Positions 7,180 to 15,871 of a stretch of 34,333 nt of DNA are shown piece by piece. Source of the DNA: JBECKQ01 sp040235375. GTDB taxonomy: Bacteria; Planctomycetota; Phycisphaerae; UBA1845. The notes under the pieces were generated by a model, which saw only the letters and a list, made by a program, of their open reading frames with translations, was not told the DNA's origin and ran no database searches. Both the position numbers and the translations under genes were made by a program. Positions within the stretch are counted from its first letter, which is position 1. Each line of letters starts with the position of its first letter. Where the stretch lies: the NCBI GenBank assembly GCA_040235375.1, contig JBECKQ010000407.1:1-34333 (forward strand), written 5' to 3'.

Positions 7180-7770
7180 ATGAACATTGAGAGGGCATGG
7201 GGCGTCATCGTGCAACGTCCGGATGCAAACCTGGCCGTGGAGGATCAGATCGTCGTCGCGATCCGCAGGATCGTGCGGGCTCTCGAACTGCATTCTCGCC
7301 GACTGGTCGAGGAATACGGGCTCACCGGACCGCAATTGGCCGTCTTGCAGGCGGCGGCTGGCATGGAGGAGCCCTCGACCACGAGCCTCGCACGGGCGCT
7401 TCACCTGAGCAGCCCTACGGTCACCGGTATCCTGGACCGCCTGGCCAAGCGGGGACTGATCGAACGTCTGCGCGACGTGCGCGATCGGCGAAGCGTCCTC
7501 GTCCGCCTGACCCCGCAGGGGCACGACATGCTCGCGGCCGCACCGTCGCTGCTTCAGGAACGATTTCGGGCCGAGTTGTCCGCACTCCAGGATTGGGAGC
7601 AAAGCATGATCCTGGCCACGCTTCAGAGGATCGCCGCGATGATGGACGCGGAAGGTCTTGACGCGGACGCCGTTCTGCTGTCCGCGACAGGAGAGGCTGT
7701 CACGGACGGCGCCAAAGCCGTGGCAGTCACCGGCGCAGAGCACCTGGCATCCCAAACCGACAGCCATTGA
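7180..7770 (+). CDS. MarR family transcriptional regulator
   Basis: A 196-residue winged-helix DNA-binding protein. The MarR core spans about residues 20-150. The DNA-binding unit has a recognition helix around 77-90 (SSPTVTGILDRLAKRGLIER) and the wing DVRDRRS at 99-105, followed by LTPQG. The last 40 residues form a low-complexity Ala/Thr-rich tail beyond the usual domain. The ATG at 7180 is only a few nucleotides past the predicted transcription start; a GTG at 7210 is possible and would still leave the whole domain. The methyltransferase gene follows after 10 nt, so the two form an operon. Autoregulation and control of the leftward small gene are suggested by the shared promoter motif. The ligand is unknown. 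Confidence 0.9.
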   Translation: MNIERAWGVIVQRPDANLAVEDQIVVAIRRIVRALELHSRRLVEEYGLTGPQLAVLQAAAGMEEPSTTSLARALHLSSPTVTGILDRLAKRGLIERLRDVRDRRSVLVRLTPQGHDMLAAAPSLLQERFRAELSALQDWEQSMILATLQRIAAMMDAEGLDADAVLLSATGEAVTDGAKAVAVTGAEHLASQTDSH

Positions 7771-7780
7771 GGAGCACTGT

Positions 7781-8572
7781 ATGACTGTTGCACGATCCTG
7801 CCGGAAGGGCACTGAGCACACAGGAAAGCGGATCGAACTCGCGTTGCCTCCGGCCGATCTCTCCCTCGAGCAGGATGAAGAATGGTGTGTCGTCCGCGTG
7901 GACGACGGATGGCGACGGATGCGCATCCACGATTACGACCGCCTGTACGCTGTACCAGGGTTGTACGAACGCTTGCTCCGCGATGTCCTGAAGTGCGATT
8001 CGCCGCACGTCGTGCGCGATTTGCTGGAGGCGGTCGTGCGCGACTCCGGTGGCAGGCCGGATGAACTTCGCGTGCTCGATCTCGGCGCCGGCAACGGCAT
8101 GGTCGGTGAAGAGCTCGGGGATATGGGAGTCCGCGTGATCGTGGGCGTTGACATCATCACGGCCGCCAGGGCAGCCGCTTTTCGAGATCGTCCGGACGTG
8201 TACGAAGATTATCGCGTGCTGGACATGACCGATCTCACGCCGGAACAGCGAGTGAGTCTCGCGGCGCAACGCTTCAACTGCCTGACCTGCGTCGCCGCGC
8301 TGGGATTCGGCGATATACCGACCCGCGCCTTTGCGGCCGCATACAACCTGATCGCGAAGGGCGGCCTGATCGCCTTCAACATCAAGGCGGACTTCCTGGA
8401 CGACACCGACGACACCGGTTTCGCCGGGCTTATCCGCTCGATGACGGCAAACGGCACGCTGTCACTTCACAAGCGCCGCCGGTACTGCCATAGGCTCGGC
8501 ACGGATCGGCAACCGATCGACTACGTGGCGATGATCGGCAGCAAGCAGCGCGATCTGCCTCATTCTTCCTGA
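7781..8572 (+). CDS. Class I SAM-dependent methyltransferase
   Basis: A 263-residue protein with a Rossmann-type SAM-binding core. Motif I VLDLGAGNGMVG lies at about 98-109, the second-strand acidic loop VGVDI at 121-125, and VLDMTDL near 147-153. The roughly 90 residues ahead of the core are not recognised and may shape substrate binding. The ATG at 7781 has a clear GAGGAG at 7 nt spacing, so longer in-frame starts inside marR are rejected. The gene sits 10 nt after marR and should be co-transcribed with it. The substrate is not deducible; a small molecule sensed by the MarR protein is a reasonable guess. Confidence 0.85.
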   Translation: MTVARSCRKGTEHTGKRIELALPPADLSLEQDEEWCVVRVDDGWRRMRIHDYDRLYAVPGLYERLLRDVLKCDSPHVVRDLLEAVVRDSGGRPDELRVLDLGAGNGMVGEELGDMGVRVIVGVDIITAARAAAFRDRPDVYEDYRVLDMTDLTPEQRVSLAAQRFNCLTCVAALGFGDIPTRAFAAAYNLIAKGGLIAFNIKADFLDDTDDTGFAGLIRSMTANGTLSLHKRRRYCHRLGTDRQPIDYVAMIGSKQRDLPHSS

Positions 8573-8605
8573 CCCTCATCGCGGCCCGCTTTCTGCGAAC
8601 CGCGG

Positions 8606-9547
8606 TTACAGTTCCCGGTAAGGGCGGCGTCGATTTTCGCGGCGGGCCAGTTCGCTCGCGTAGCGCGCGCCGAGCGTCTGCACGTGGGCCGAGGCCCACT
8701 CCGTCAGCTTGGTCTCCCCAGCGGCAGGGGAATCGACGCAGAGCAGGCCATCCATCAGCCCCCTCACCTCCTGCCAGTTGATGACTACGTCGCCCACGGC
8801 CTTTCCGATCGCCGCGCCGATCAGGTAGCCGATCGTCGGCGGCACGCCGAGGATGGGCCGGCGCTTGCCGATGATGCGGCCGATCTCCTCGACCAACCCG
8901 CGGAAGGTGAACGTCTCCGGCCCGACGGCATTGACCGTACGATTGTCATCCACCTCGGTCAGTTCGACGGCGAGCCGGGCCAGGTCGTCCACGAAGATCG
9001 GCTGGAGCCGATACTCGCCGTCCCCAAAGACTCCGAACACGGGCAGCTTGCGAAGCAGCCACGCGATATTGTTGATCAGGATGTCGTCATCGCCGAACAG
9101 TACAGCCGGCCGGAGAATCGCGTGCGAGATGCCCGACTCGTGCAGCAGTCGTTCGACCCGCGCCTTACCGCGAAAGTACGAGAGGTCCGAGTCCTCCGAC
9201 GGATTGGTGATGCTGACGTGGATGATCCGCCCCACGCCCGCCTTCCTGGCCGCCGCGAAGAGCGTCCGGGTGTTGGCCACGGCCTTCGCGTGCCCCGCCC
9301 CGCCATTGCTGAAACGAATCCAGTAGGTGTTGTACAGAACGGCCGCGCCGCGCAGGGTTTCGACAATCTGGGCCGGATCGTCAAACGAATAGGGGTGAGC
9401 CTTGACACGCCCGCCGAACGGATTCTCGCGATCCGGCGAGTCCGTGAGCGTGTGCACTTCGGCGCCGGACTCCAGCAGCCGGCGGGCGATGTACCGCCCG
9501 GAGAACCCGAACGCCCCGGTCACGATGTGGATTCCATCCGGCAACAT
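8606..9547 (-). CDS. Atypical SDR / NmrA-like NAD(P)-binding protein
   Basis: A 313-residue NAD(P)-binding Rossmann protein. The N-terminal TGAFGFSGRY at residues 10-19 is the glycine-rich cofactor loop. The body has VSITNPSEDSDLSYFRGKARVE, where the usual YxxxK becomes YFRGK, then ILRPAVLFG and PIFVDDLA. These features fit the atypical SDR group that includes NmrA-like proteins and the NDUFA9-type complex I accessory subunit. Members act as reductases, sensors or structural subunits, and no choice between these can be made here. The gene is transcribed toward the methyltransferase with a 33 nt convergent gap and back to back with the GT2 gene. Confidence 0.85.
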   Translation of the reverse strand: MLPDGIHIVTGAFGFSGRYIARRLLESGAEVHTLTDSPDRENPFGGRVKAHPYSFDDPAQIVETLRGAAVLYNTYWIRFSNGGAGHAKAVANTRTLFAAARKAGVGRIIHVSITNPSEDSDLSYFRGKARVERLLHESGISHAILRPAVLFGDDDILINNIAWLLRKLPVFGVFGDGEYRLQPIFVDDLARLAVELTEVDDNRTVNAVGPETFTFRGLVEEIGRIIGKRRPILGVPPTIGYLIGAAIGKAVGDVVINWQEVRGLMDGLLCVDSPAAGETKLTEWASAHVQTLGARYASELARRENRRRPYREL

Positions 9548-9650
9548 GGCTGGTACCGATGCTCAGTGGAGTCGCTGCGTGCCTTGAACAACCGCATCTG
9601 GCGACCATCCGCTTTTGCACGACTGCCGCGACATGCCATAATAGCCCGCC

Positions 9651-10625
9651 ATGAAACTGATCATCCAGATTCCCTGTTTCAATGAGGAGCGAACGCTCCC
9701 CCAGACGCTCGCGGAGTTGCCGCGAGACGTCCCGGGAATCGACGAGATCGAGGTGCTGGTGATCGACGACGGATCGACCGATCGCACCGTCGAAGTCGCC
9801 CGCCAGGCCGGCGTGCAGCACGTCGTCGAGCTTCCGTCCAACCGCGGGCTGGCCAACGCCTTTCGCACCGGGCTGGAGACGGCGCTGGATCTAAATGCCG
9901 ATGTCATCGTCAATACGGACGCCGACGGCCAGTATCGCGGAGAGTGCATCGAGCGCCTGGTTCGGCCCATTGTCGAGGGCCGAGCCGACATGGTCATCGG
10001 GGAGCGACCGATCTGGCAGCACCAGGAGTTCGGCCCCGTCAAGAAAGTGCTTCAGAAAGTCGGCAGTCGCCTCGTGAGCCGCCTCGCCGGTACGCGTGTG
10101 CCGGATGTCACCAGCGGCTTTCGCGCGTACAGTCGCGAGGCCGCAATGCGGCTCAACGTGCTCACGGACTACACGTACACGCATGAGACCGTGATTCAAG
10201 CCGGCGTGCACGGACTGGAGATCGTGTCCGTGCCCATCGATGTGAATCCGAAGACTCGTCCGAGCCGGCTGTTCGGATCTATCTTTGGCTACCTGCGGGC
10301 AAGCGGGGCGACGATCCTGCGGATCTACACGCTCTACCGCGCATTGCGCGTCTTTCTGCTGCTGGCGATTCCGCCGTTCGTTATCGGCTGCGCCCTCGGC
10401 ATCCGCTTCCTCGCGTATTACGCTGCCGGAGAAGGAGCCGGCAAGATCCAGTCGCTGATACTGAGCGCCATTCTGTTGAACCTGAGTTTCATCCTCTGCG
10501 TCATCGGCGTGCTGGCTGACCTGATTGGGTTCAATCGCCGTCTTCTGGAGGAGATCCTGCTGCACATGAGGAGAATCCGGAGATCGAAAGCCGCGGTGAG
10601 CGATCGAAAAGGAAAGGTGGACTGA
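9651..10625 (+). CDS. GT2 family glycosyltransferase, DPM/DPG-synthase-like, with two membrane segments
   Basis: A 324-residue inverting glycosyltransferase. The N-terminal GT-A domain opens with IIQIPCFNEE and has VLVIDDGSTDRT (36-46) and the metal-binding NTDADGQY with D90 and D92. It resembles dolichol/polyprenyl-phosphate mannose or glucose synthases, which charge a lipid carrier at the inner face of the membrane. Two hydrophobic segments lie at about 230-257 and 265-293. The end is basic (RRIRRSKAAVSDRKGK). It is the first gene of the long plus-strand glycan locus. A carrier-linked sugar made here could feed the GT-C proteins at 19478 and 29237; this link is inferred. Confidence 0.88.
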   Translation: MKLIIQIPCFNEERTLPQTLAELPRDVPGIDEIEVLVIDDGSTDRTVEVARQAGVQHVVELPSNRGLANAFRTGLETALDLNADVIVNTDADGQYRGECIERLVRPIVEGRADMVIGERPIWQHQEFGPVKKVLQKVGSRLVSRLAGTRVPDVTSGFRAYSREAAMRLNVLTDYTYTHETVIQAGVHGLEIVSVPIDVNPKTRPSRLFGSIFGYLRASGATILRIYTLYRALRVFLLLAIPPFVIGCALGIRFLAYYAAGEGAGKIQSLILSAILLNLSFILCVIGVLADLIGFNRRLLEEILLHMRRIRRSKAAVSDRKGKVD

Positions 10626-10645
10626 CGCCGGCGGGTTCCGCACTC

Positions 10646-11689
10646 ATGCGTATTCTCATCGATCTCCAGCATCCGGCACACCTGCATTTCTTTCGCAACG
10701 CCGCAGCGCGCCTGCGAGGCGAGGGGCACGAAGTTCATTTCACCGGTCGCGACAAGGACATACTCATTCAGCTCGCCCGCGAATATGGGATCGACGTGGA
10801 AGTCTTCGGCGTATGCCGCAAAGGGCTGGTGAACATGGCAACGGAAATGGCCCAGCGGCAGTGGCGCCTTCTGCGTGTCATCCGCCGATTCAAGCCGGAC
10901 TGCATGATGGCGATCGCCGGAACGTACATCGCGAGCGTCGGCCGTTTACTCGGCGTGCCGACATACGTCTTCTACGACACCGAGCACGCGACGATATCGA
11001 ATCTGCTGTCGTATCCGTTTGCGACGTGTGTGTACGTTCCGCGGTGCTACTTTTCGCCGATCCGCTGGCGGCACGAACGCTACGACGGCTACCACGAACT
11101 GGCGTACCTGCATCCGAAGTACTTCACCCCGGACCCGTCCGTGTTGGACGAGGTCGGCGTCAAGCCCGGCGAGATCTTCACGATCGTGCGGTTTGTCGGC
11201 TGGGGCGCCGTTCATGATGTTGGCCGGACCGGCTTCACCCACGCGGACAAGACGCGCGCCGTGCGCGAGCTTCAGCGGTTCGGCCGCGTGTTCGTCTCCT
11301 GCGAAGGGTCGATGCCGGCGGAGCTGGAGGATTGTCGGCTGCAATTGGATGTCTCGCGCATCCACCATCTTATGGCCTATGCCGCGCTGATCTTCGGTGA
11401 GAGTGGAACGATGTCTTCTGAGGGAGCGGCGCTCGGTGTGCCGGCGATTTTCGTCAGCCCGCTTCGCGCGGGAACTCTGGAGGAGCAGGAGCACCGCTAC
11501 GGCATCGTGTTCAACTTCCGCACGGACAGGACAGACGACGCGCTGCAGAAAGCCAAACAAGTGCTCGGTGAACACGATCGCGGACACTGGCATGCGATCC
11601 GAGATCGCATTCTCGACGAGAAGATCGACGTCACCGACATGCTGGTGCGAATAGCCTTGGAGCGACCTTACACTGCCACGACTGGATGA
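10646..11689 (+). CDS. DUF354 family protein (putative GT-B glycosyltransferase)
   Basis: A 347-residue protein of the DUF354 (COG1817) type. It opens MRILIDLQHPAHLHFFRNAA, the characteristic start of that family, and has a GT-B-like two-domain layout. The C-terminal half contains FGESGTMSSEGAALGVPAIFVS, similar to the donor-binding region of UDP-N-acetylglucosamine 2-epimerase and MurG-like enzymes. The activity of the family is not established; it is usually found in polysaccharide loci. The start is 20 nt after the GT2 stop. No strong ribosome-binding site is visible, so coupling to the preceding gene is possible. Confidence 0.8.
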   Translation: MRILIDLQHPAHLHFFRNAAARLRGEGHEVHFTGRDKDILIQLAREYGIDVEVFGVCRKGLVNMATEMAQRQWRLLRVIRRFKPDCMMAIAGTYIASVGRLLGVPTYVFYDTEHATISNLLSYPFATCVYVPRCYFSPIRWRHERYDGYHELAYLHPKYFTPDPSVLDEVGVKPGEIFTIVRFVGWGAVHDVGRTGFTHADKTRAVRELQRFGRVFVSCEGSMPAELEDCRLQLDVSRIHHLMAYAALIFGESGTMSSEGAALGVPAIFVSPLRAGTLEEQEHRYGIVFNFRTDRTDDALQKAKQVLGEHDRGHWHAIRDRILDEKIDVTDMLVRIALERPYTATTG

Positions 11690-11831
11690 CATGACGCCGC
11701 TCACCGGGCCAGAGATGGCGCCGCCGCGGCGTTAGACTATACTCGCCGTTACAATAACCTGGCGAGCGCTCGCTATCGGCGAGGGAGCACGCCTGAACGA
11801 TGGAGCGGAAACAGGCATCCGGTGAAGAAAC

Positions 11832-13496
11832 ATGGCCGAGAAGACGATTCAAGTAGCCGTGGTGGGAATGGGGTATTGGGGCAAGAACCTGGTGCGCAAT
11901 CTGCACGCCTTGGACGCGCTGGCCGTCGTCTGTGATGATGATCCCGACCGCCGCGTCATCGTGGAGCAGCAGTATCCCAGCGTGCGATTCACGCCCGACT
12001 TTCACGACGTTCTTGCAGACAAGGCCCTCGACGCCGTGATGCTCGCTACGCCCGCGGCGACCCACGGAGAGATGACCAAGGCGGCGCTGGAGGCCGGCAA
12101 GGATGTTTTCGTCGAGAAACCGCTCGCCCTTGATGTTGTCGATGCCGATGAGCTCATCGCCTTGGCCGACAAACACCAACGCATTTTGATGGTGGGCCAC
12201 ATCCTTCGCTATCACCCGGCCGTCATCCGGCTCATGGAGTTGGTCAACGACGGCGCTCTCGGCAAGCTCGAGTACGTCTACTCGAACCGACTGAACATGG
12301 GCAAGATTCGCACGGAGGAGAACATCCTGTGGAGCTTCGCTCCGCACGACGTGTCGGTCATGCTGGCCCTGCTGGGCGAAGAGCCGACGCAGGTCACGTG
12401 CCAGGGCGGCGCCTACCTGAACACGGGCATCTACGACGTGACGATGTCTCAGTTCGTGTTCCCGAGTGGCGTGCGCGGGCACATCTTCGTGAGCTGGCTG
12501 CATCCGTTCAAGGAGCAGCGGCTGGTGCTCGTGGGCTCGGAGAAGATGGCGGTCTTCGACGATACAGCGGAAGACAAGCTTGTCCTCTATCCGCATCGCG
12601 TGCAGTGGAAGGGGCGGGTCCCCACGGCGGTGAAGGCCGCTGCGGAGGCGGACTCGCTCGAGCCACGAGAGCCGCTGCGGGCCGAGTGCGAGCATTTTCT
12701 CGACTGCGTGCGCACACGCCGGCGACCGACAACGGATGGGAGCGAAGGCTTGCGCGTGCTGAAGGTCCTGCAAGCCTGCCATGAGGCGTTGGGCGTTGCC
12801 GCCGGCGGCATCCCGAGGCCGAAACGCGCTGAGATCGTAGGCGTGAAAACGCCGTATTACGCGCACCCGACCGCCTGCATCGATGAGGGCTGCGAGATTG
12901 GCGAGGGTACGAAGATATGGCATTTTTCCCACGTCATGAAAGGCGCCCGCATTGGCCGGCGATGCAGTTTCGGTCAGAACACAAACGTCGATCGAGATGT
13001 TGTCATCGGCGACAACGTCAAAGTGCAGAATAACGTCTCGATCTATACCGGTGCCGTAATCGAGGATGACGTGTTCCTCGGACCGTCCTGCGTGCTGACC
13101 AACGTAACCAATCCCCGATCTCAGGTCGTGCGCCGCAGCCTGTACGAGAAAACACTGCTGAAACGTGGCGCTTCCATCGGCGCAAATGCGACGATTGTGT
13201 GCGGCGTCACAGTCGGTCGATACGCTTTCGTTGCCGCCGGTGCGGTGGTTTCCCGGGACGTCCCTGATTACGCACTCATGGTCGGCGTGCCGGCTCGACG
13301 CGCCGGGTGGATGAGTCGCCACGGACATCGTTTGAAGGATCCCGACGCGGACGGCATCATGGTTTGTCCGGAGAGCAGCTACAGGTACAGAGAAACCACC
13401 CCGGGCGTGCTGCGCTGCATCGATCTGGACGAGGATGCGCCGTTGCCCGAAGACAAGGCCACCGGCTTGCGACCGTACGACAGCTTCAAGACGTGA
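11832..13496 (+). CDS. Fused Gfo/Idh/MocA dehydrogenase and left-handed beta-helix N-acetyltransferase (WbpB-WbpD type)
   Basis: A 554-residue fusion. Residues 5-125 are an NAD-binding Gfo/Idh/MocA domain with VVGMGYWGKN and the catalytic EKP at 95-97. The family's C-terminal domain runs to about 335. Residues 342-498 are a hexapeptide-repeat acetyltransferase (IGEGTKIWHFSHV, VIGDNVKVQNNVSIY, VFLGPSCVLTNV, GVTVGRYAFVAAGAVV) like WbpD/WlbB. About 56 residues follow, with PGVLRCIDL near the end. In Pseudomonas and Bordetella the two steps are separate proteins that oxidise UDP-GlcNAcA at C3 and later acetylate the 3-amino group. The intervening aminotransferase is the next gene. The start has GGTGA about 7 nt upstream. 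Confidence 0.9.
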   Translation: MAEKTIQVAVVGMGYWGKNLVRNLHALDALAVVCDDDPDRRVIVEQQYPSVRFTPDFHDVLADKALDAVMLATPAATHGEMTKAALEAGKDVFVEKPLALDVVDADELIALADKHQRILMVGHILRYHPAVIRLMELVNDGALGKLEYVYSNRLNMGKIRTEENILWSFAPHDVSVMLALLGEEPTQVTCQGGAYLNTGIYDVTMSQFVFPSGVRGHIFVSWLHPFKEQRLVLVGSEKMAVFDDTAEDKLVLYPHRVQWKGRVPTAVKAAAEADSLEPREPLRAECEHFLDCVRTRRRPTTDGSEGLRVLKVLQACHEALGVAAGGIPRPKRAEIVGVKTPYYAHPTACIDEGCEIGEGTKIWHFSHVMKGARIGRRCSFGQNTNVDRDVVIGDNVKVQNNVSIYTGAVIEDDVFLGPSCVLTNVTNPRSQVVRRSLYEKTLLKRGASIGANATIVCGVTVGRYAFVAAGAVVSRDVPDYALMVGVPARRAGWMSRHGHRLKDPDADGIMVCPESSYRYRETTPGVLRCIDLDEDAPLPEDKATGLRPYDSFKT

Positions 13497-13553
13497 CCAG
13501 GGGTTGCCCGCACGGACATGCGGGCACCGAACACGGCAGGAGAACTCGATTCG

Positions 13554-14702
13554 ATGAACGTCCCACTGCTCGACCTGAAGGCCCAGTATACGACCATCAA
13601 GACGGAAATCGACGCGGCCGTCGCTGAAGTGTTCGAATCCCAACACTTCATCCTTGGCCCCAAGGTCAAGGCCTGCGAAACCGCCATCGCGGAGTACTGC
13701 CGTTGCAGGCACGCCGTCGGCGTGTCCTCGGGCAGCGACGCACTGCTTGTGGCGCTGATGGCCGATGGAATCGGTCCGGGCGACGAAGTGATCACGACAC
13801 CGTACAGCTTCTTCGCGACGGCCGGTTGCATCGTACGGGTCGGCGCGCGGCCGGTCTTTGTCGACATCGATCCGACGACGTACAACATGAACGCAGCGCT
13901 GATCGAGGCGAGAATCACCGACCGCACCAAAGCGATCCTGCCGGTGCACCTCTACGGCCAGACGGCGGATATGGACCCGATCATGGCCGTTGCGAAGCGG
14001 CACGGCCTGGTGGTCATCGAGGATGCCGCCCAGGCGATTGGCGCCGAGTACAAAGGTCGCCGCGCTGGATCAATCGGCCACTACGGCTGCTTCTCGTTCT
14101 TCCCTTCGAAGAATCTGGGCGCGGCCGGTGACGGCGGCATCGTCACCACCAGCGACACCGATCGCGCCGAGCGACTCGCCTGCCTGCGCGTGCACGGCTC
14201 CAAGCCGAAGTACTACCACAAGCTCGTGGGGGGCAACTTCCGCCTGGACGCGCTCCAAGCCGCCGTCGTGCTCGTCAAGCTTCGCCACCTGGACGACTGG
14301 ACCGCCGCGCGCCAGGCGAACGCCAGACGGTACGATGAACTGTTCGCCGCGGCCGGCCTCGTCGAGAATGGCACGATACTCCTGCCGACGGTGGCGGCCG
14401 ACCGTCACATATTCAATCAATACGTAATCCGCGTCGCCGCTCGCGATGAGCTCCGCGACTTCCTTAGAGAACGCGGCGTCGGACATGAAGTTTATTACCC
14501 GGTGCCGTTGCACATGCAGGAGTGCTTCACCGATCTCGGCTGCAAACAGGGAGATTATCCGGAGAGTGAGAAGGCAGCGAATGAAACGCTTGCCCTACCC
14601 GTCTTTCCAGAGCTCACCGACGACCAGGCGCAATATGTTGTGGAATGCACCGCGGAGTTCTGCCGGCAGAAAGGCACGACGGCCGCGCCCCTGCGCCGCT
14701 AG
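13554..14702 (+). CDS. DegT/DnrJ/EryC1/StrS aminotransferase (WbpE-like)
   Basis: A 382-residue PLP-dependent sugar aminotransferase. PLP contacts are visible: D157 and Q160 in VVIEDAAQA, and the Schiff-base lysine K186 in FFPSKNLGAAGDGG. The N-terminal MNVPLLDLKAQY and the FILGP motif are family hallmarks. The ATG at 13554 is preceded by AGGAG at 11 nt; an in-frame start at 13518 lacks support. Lying directly after the dehydrogenase/acetyltransferase fusion, it probably places the 3-amino group on UDP-3-keto-GlcNAcA, completing a UDP-2,3-diacetamido-glucuronate-type pathway. WbpA and WbpI equivalents are not in the window. Confidence 0.92.
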   Translation: MNVPLLDLKAQYTTIKTEIDAAVAEVFESQHFILGPKVKACETAIAEYCRCRHAVGVSSGSDALLVALMADGIGPGDEVITTPYSFFATAGCIVRVGARPVFVDIDPTTYNMNAALIEARITDRTKAILPVHLYGQTADMDPIMAVAKRHGLVVIEDAAQAIGAEYKGRRAGSIGHYGCFSFFPSKNLGAAGDGGIVTTSDTDRAERLACLRVHGSKPKYYHKLVGGNFRLDALQAAVVLVKLRHLDDWTAARQANARRYDELFAAAGLVENGTILLPTVAADRHIFNQYVIRVAARDELRDFLRERGVGHEVYYPVPLHMQECFTDLGCKQGDYPESEKAANETLALPVFPELTDDQAQYVVECTAEFCRQKGTTAAPLRR

Positions 14703-14740
14703 CACCCACGCGAGCCCGGCTCAACCCGGTTCGTTCATTC

Positions 14741-15871
14741 ATGAGAATCTGCATGCTGAGCAACGCCTTGTCCGTCCACACCCAGCGATGGGCGCGCTCG
14801 TTCGCTGAGCGCGGACACGAGGTGCATCTGCTCAGCATTCGTAAGAGCGACGTACCCGGCGTTGCGGTGCACACCCTGTGCGTCGGTCCAGTGAATTCTG
14901 AATCAAGGACCTGGACGTTTCTGTCCTACGTTCGACTTCTGTTGGCCGCTCGGCGGATGCTGAAACGGATTGCACCCGACATACTGAACGCACATTTTAC
15001 GGTCACGCACGGCGTTGTGGCGGCGTTCGCCGGCTTTCGGCCGCGCATCATCTCCTGTTGGGGCTCGGACGTGTTACCGGATGACAAGGGAAACATGTCC
15101 TGGGTGTGCAAGCGGCTGAACCGCTGGGCGCTGCGGAAGCCCGACTTTATCTGCTCGACCAGCGAATACATGGTGGCCCACGCGCGGAGGTTCAGCGACA
15201 GCGCAGTCCCGATCGCCCAAGTGCCATTCGGCGTCGACTGCAATCGGTTCCGACCAGCCACGGCATCGGAACAGCGGACGGCTGGGGAGTTTCGCATCGG
15301 ATTCGTCAAGACGCTGGCCCCCAAGTACGGTCCGGACGTGCTGATCGCGGCAATGCCTCGAGTGATCGAAGCGGTGCCGGACGCCGTGCTGATCATGGCC
15401 GGCCGCGGACAACTGCGCCAGCGGCTGGAAACGTTGGCCGACGAGTTGGGTGTCGCGGATCGCGTCCGCTTCTGCGGTTTCGTGCAGCACGACGAGCTGC
15501 CGAACCTGATACGGTCATTCGATATACTTGTAAACTGCTCCAGATTGGAGTCGTTCGGCGTATCCCTCCTCGAGGCCTCAGCGTGCGGCGTGCCGGTTGT
15601 CGCCACGCGGGTCGGCGGGGTACCGGAGGTCTGCAGGGATGGAGAGACGGGATTCCTCGTGGACTGCGATGCCGAGGCCATAGCACAGGCCATCATCCGC
15701 CTGGCGTCCGACGAGGAACTAAGGGAGCGAATGACGCGTGCGGCCCGGCAATTCGTCCTCCAGCACTACGTCTGGGACAACAACGTAGACACCATGCTGA
15801 GCCTTATGCAATCGCTGGTCGCTGCACGGAGGTCAAGCGCTGGCGTGCCCGGCAGCGAGGCGCGGTTATGA
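14741..15871 (+). CDS. GT4 family glycosyltransferase
   Basis: A 376-residue GT-B glycosyltransferase. The ATG at 14741 gives the typical opening MRICMLSNALSVHTQRWA; a start at 14645 would lie inside the aminotransferase gene. The C-terminal GT1 domain (about 190-350) carries VPFGVDCNRF, IGFVKTLAPKYG and the donor-binding RLESFGVSLLEASACGVPVV with its two conserved glutamates. It probably adds a sugar to the glycan repeat at the cytoplasmic membrane. The last base of the next gene's ATG is inside this gene's TGA (ATGA), so translation is coupled to the methyltransferase downstream. Confidence 0.9.
   Translation: MRICMLSNALSVHTQRWARSFAERGHEVHLLSIRKSDVPGVAVHTLCVGPVNSESRTWTFLSYVRLLLAARRMLKRIAPDILNAHFTVTHGVVAAFAGFRPRIISCWGSDVLPDDKGNMSWVCKRLNRWALRKPDFICSTSEYMVAHARRFSDSAVPIAQVPFGVDCNRFRPATASEQRTAGEFRIGFVKTLAPKYGPDVLIAAMPRVIEAVPDAVLIMAGRGQLRQRLETLADELGVADRVRFCGFVQHDELPNLIRSFDILVNCSRLESFGVSLLEASACGVPVVATRVGGVPEVCRDGETGFLVDCDAEAIAQAIIRLASDEELRERMTRAARQFVLQHYVWDNNVDTMLSLMQSLVAARRSSAGVPGSEARL

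Noticed and set aside
9615..9642. TTGCAC - 16 nt - CATAAT ahead of the GT2 gene as a promoter.
   Set aside because: The -10 would lie 8 nt before the ATG, and the match is modest; too weak to list as a feature.
11700..11831. TATACT and TACAAT look-alike -10 boxes ahead of the dehydrogenase fusion gene.
   Set aside because: Neither has a -35 box at 16-18 nt, so a promoter call is not supported.
11631..14003. A 790-codon open frame on the minus strand across the dehydrogenase/acetyltransferase fusion.
   Set aside because: It is antisense to two clear enzyme genes, rich in His/Arg/Asp without domains, and explained by GC-rich third positions on the coding strand.
15106..15867. An upstream extension of the methyltransferase at 15868.
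   Set aside because: It lies inside the GT4 gene in another frame and is Arg/Gly-rich without motifs. The ATGA overlap gives the natural start.
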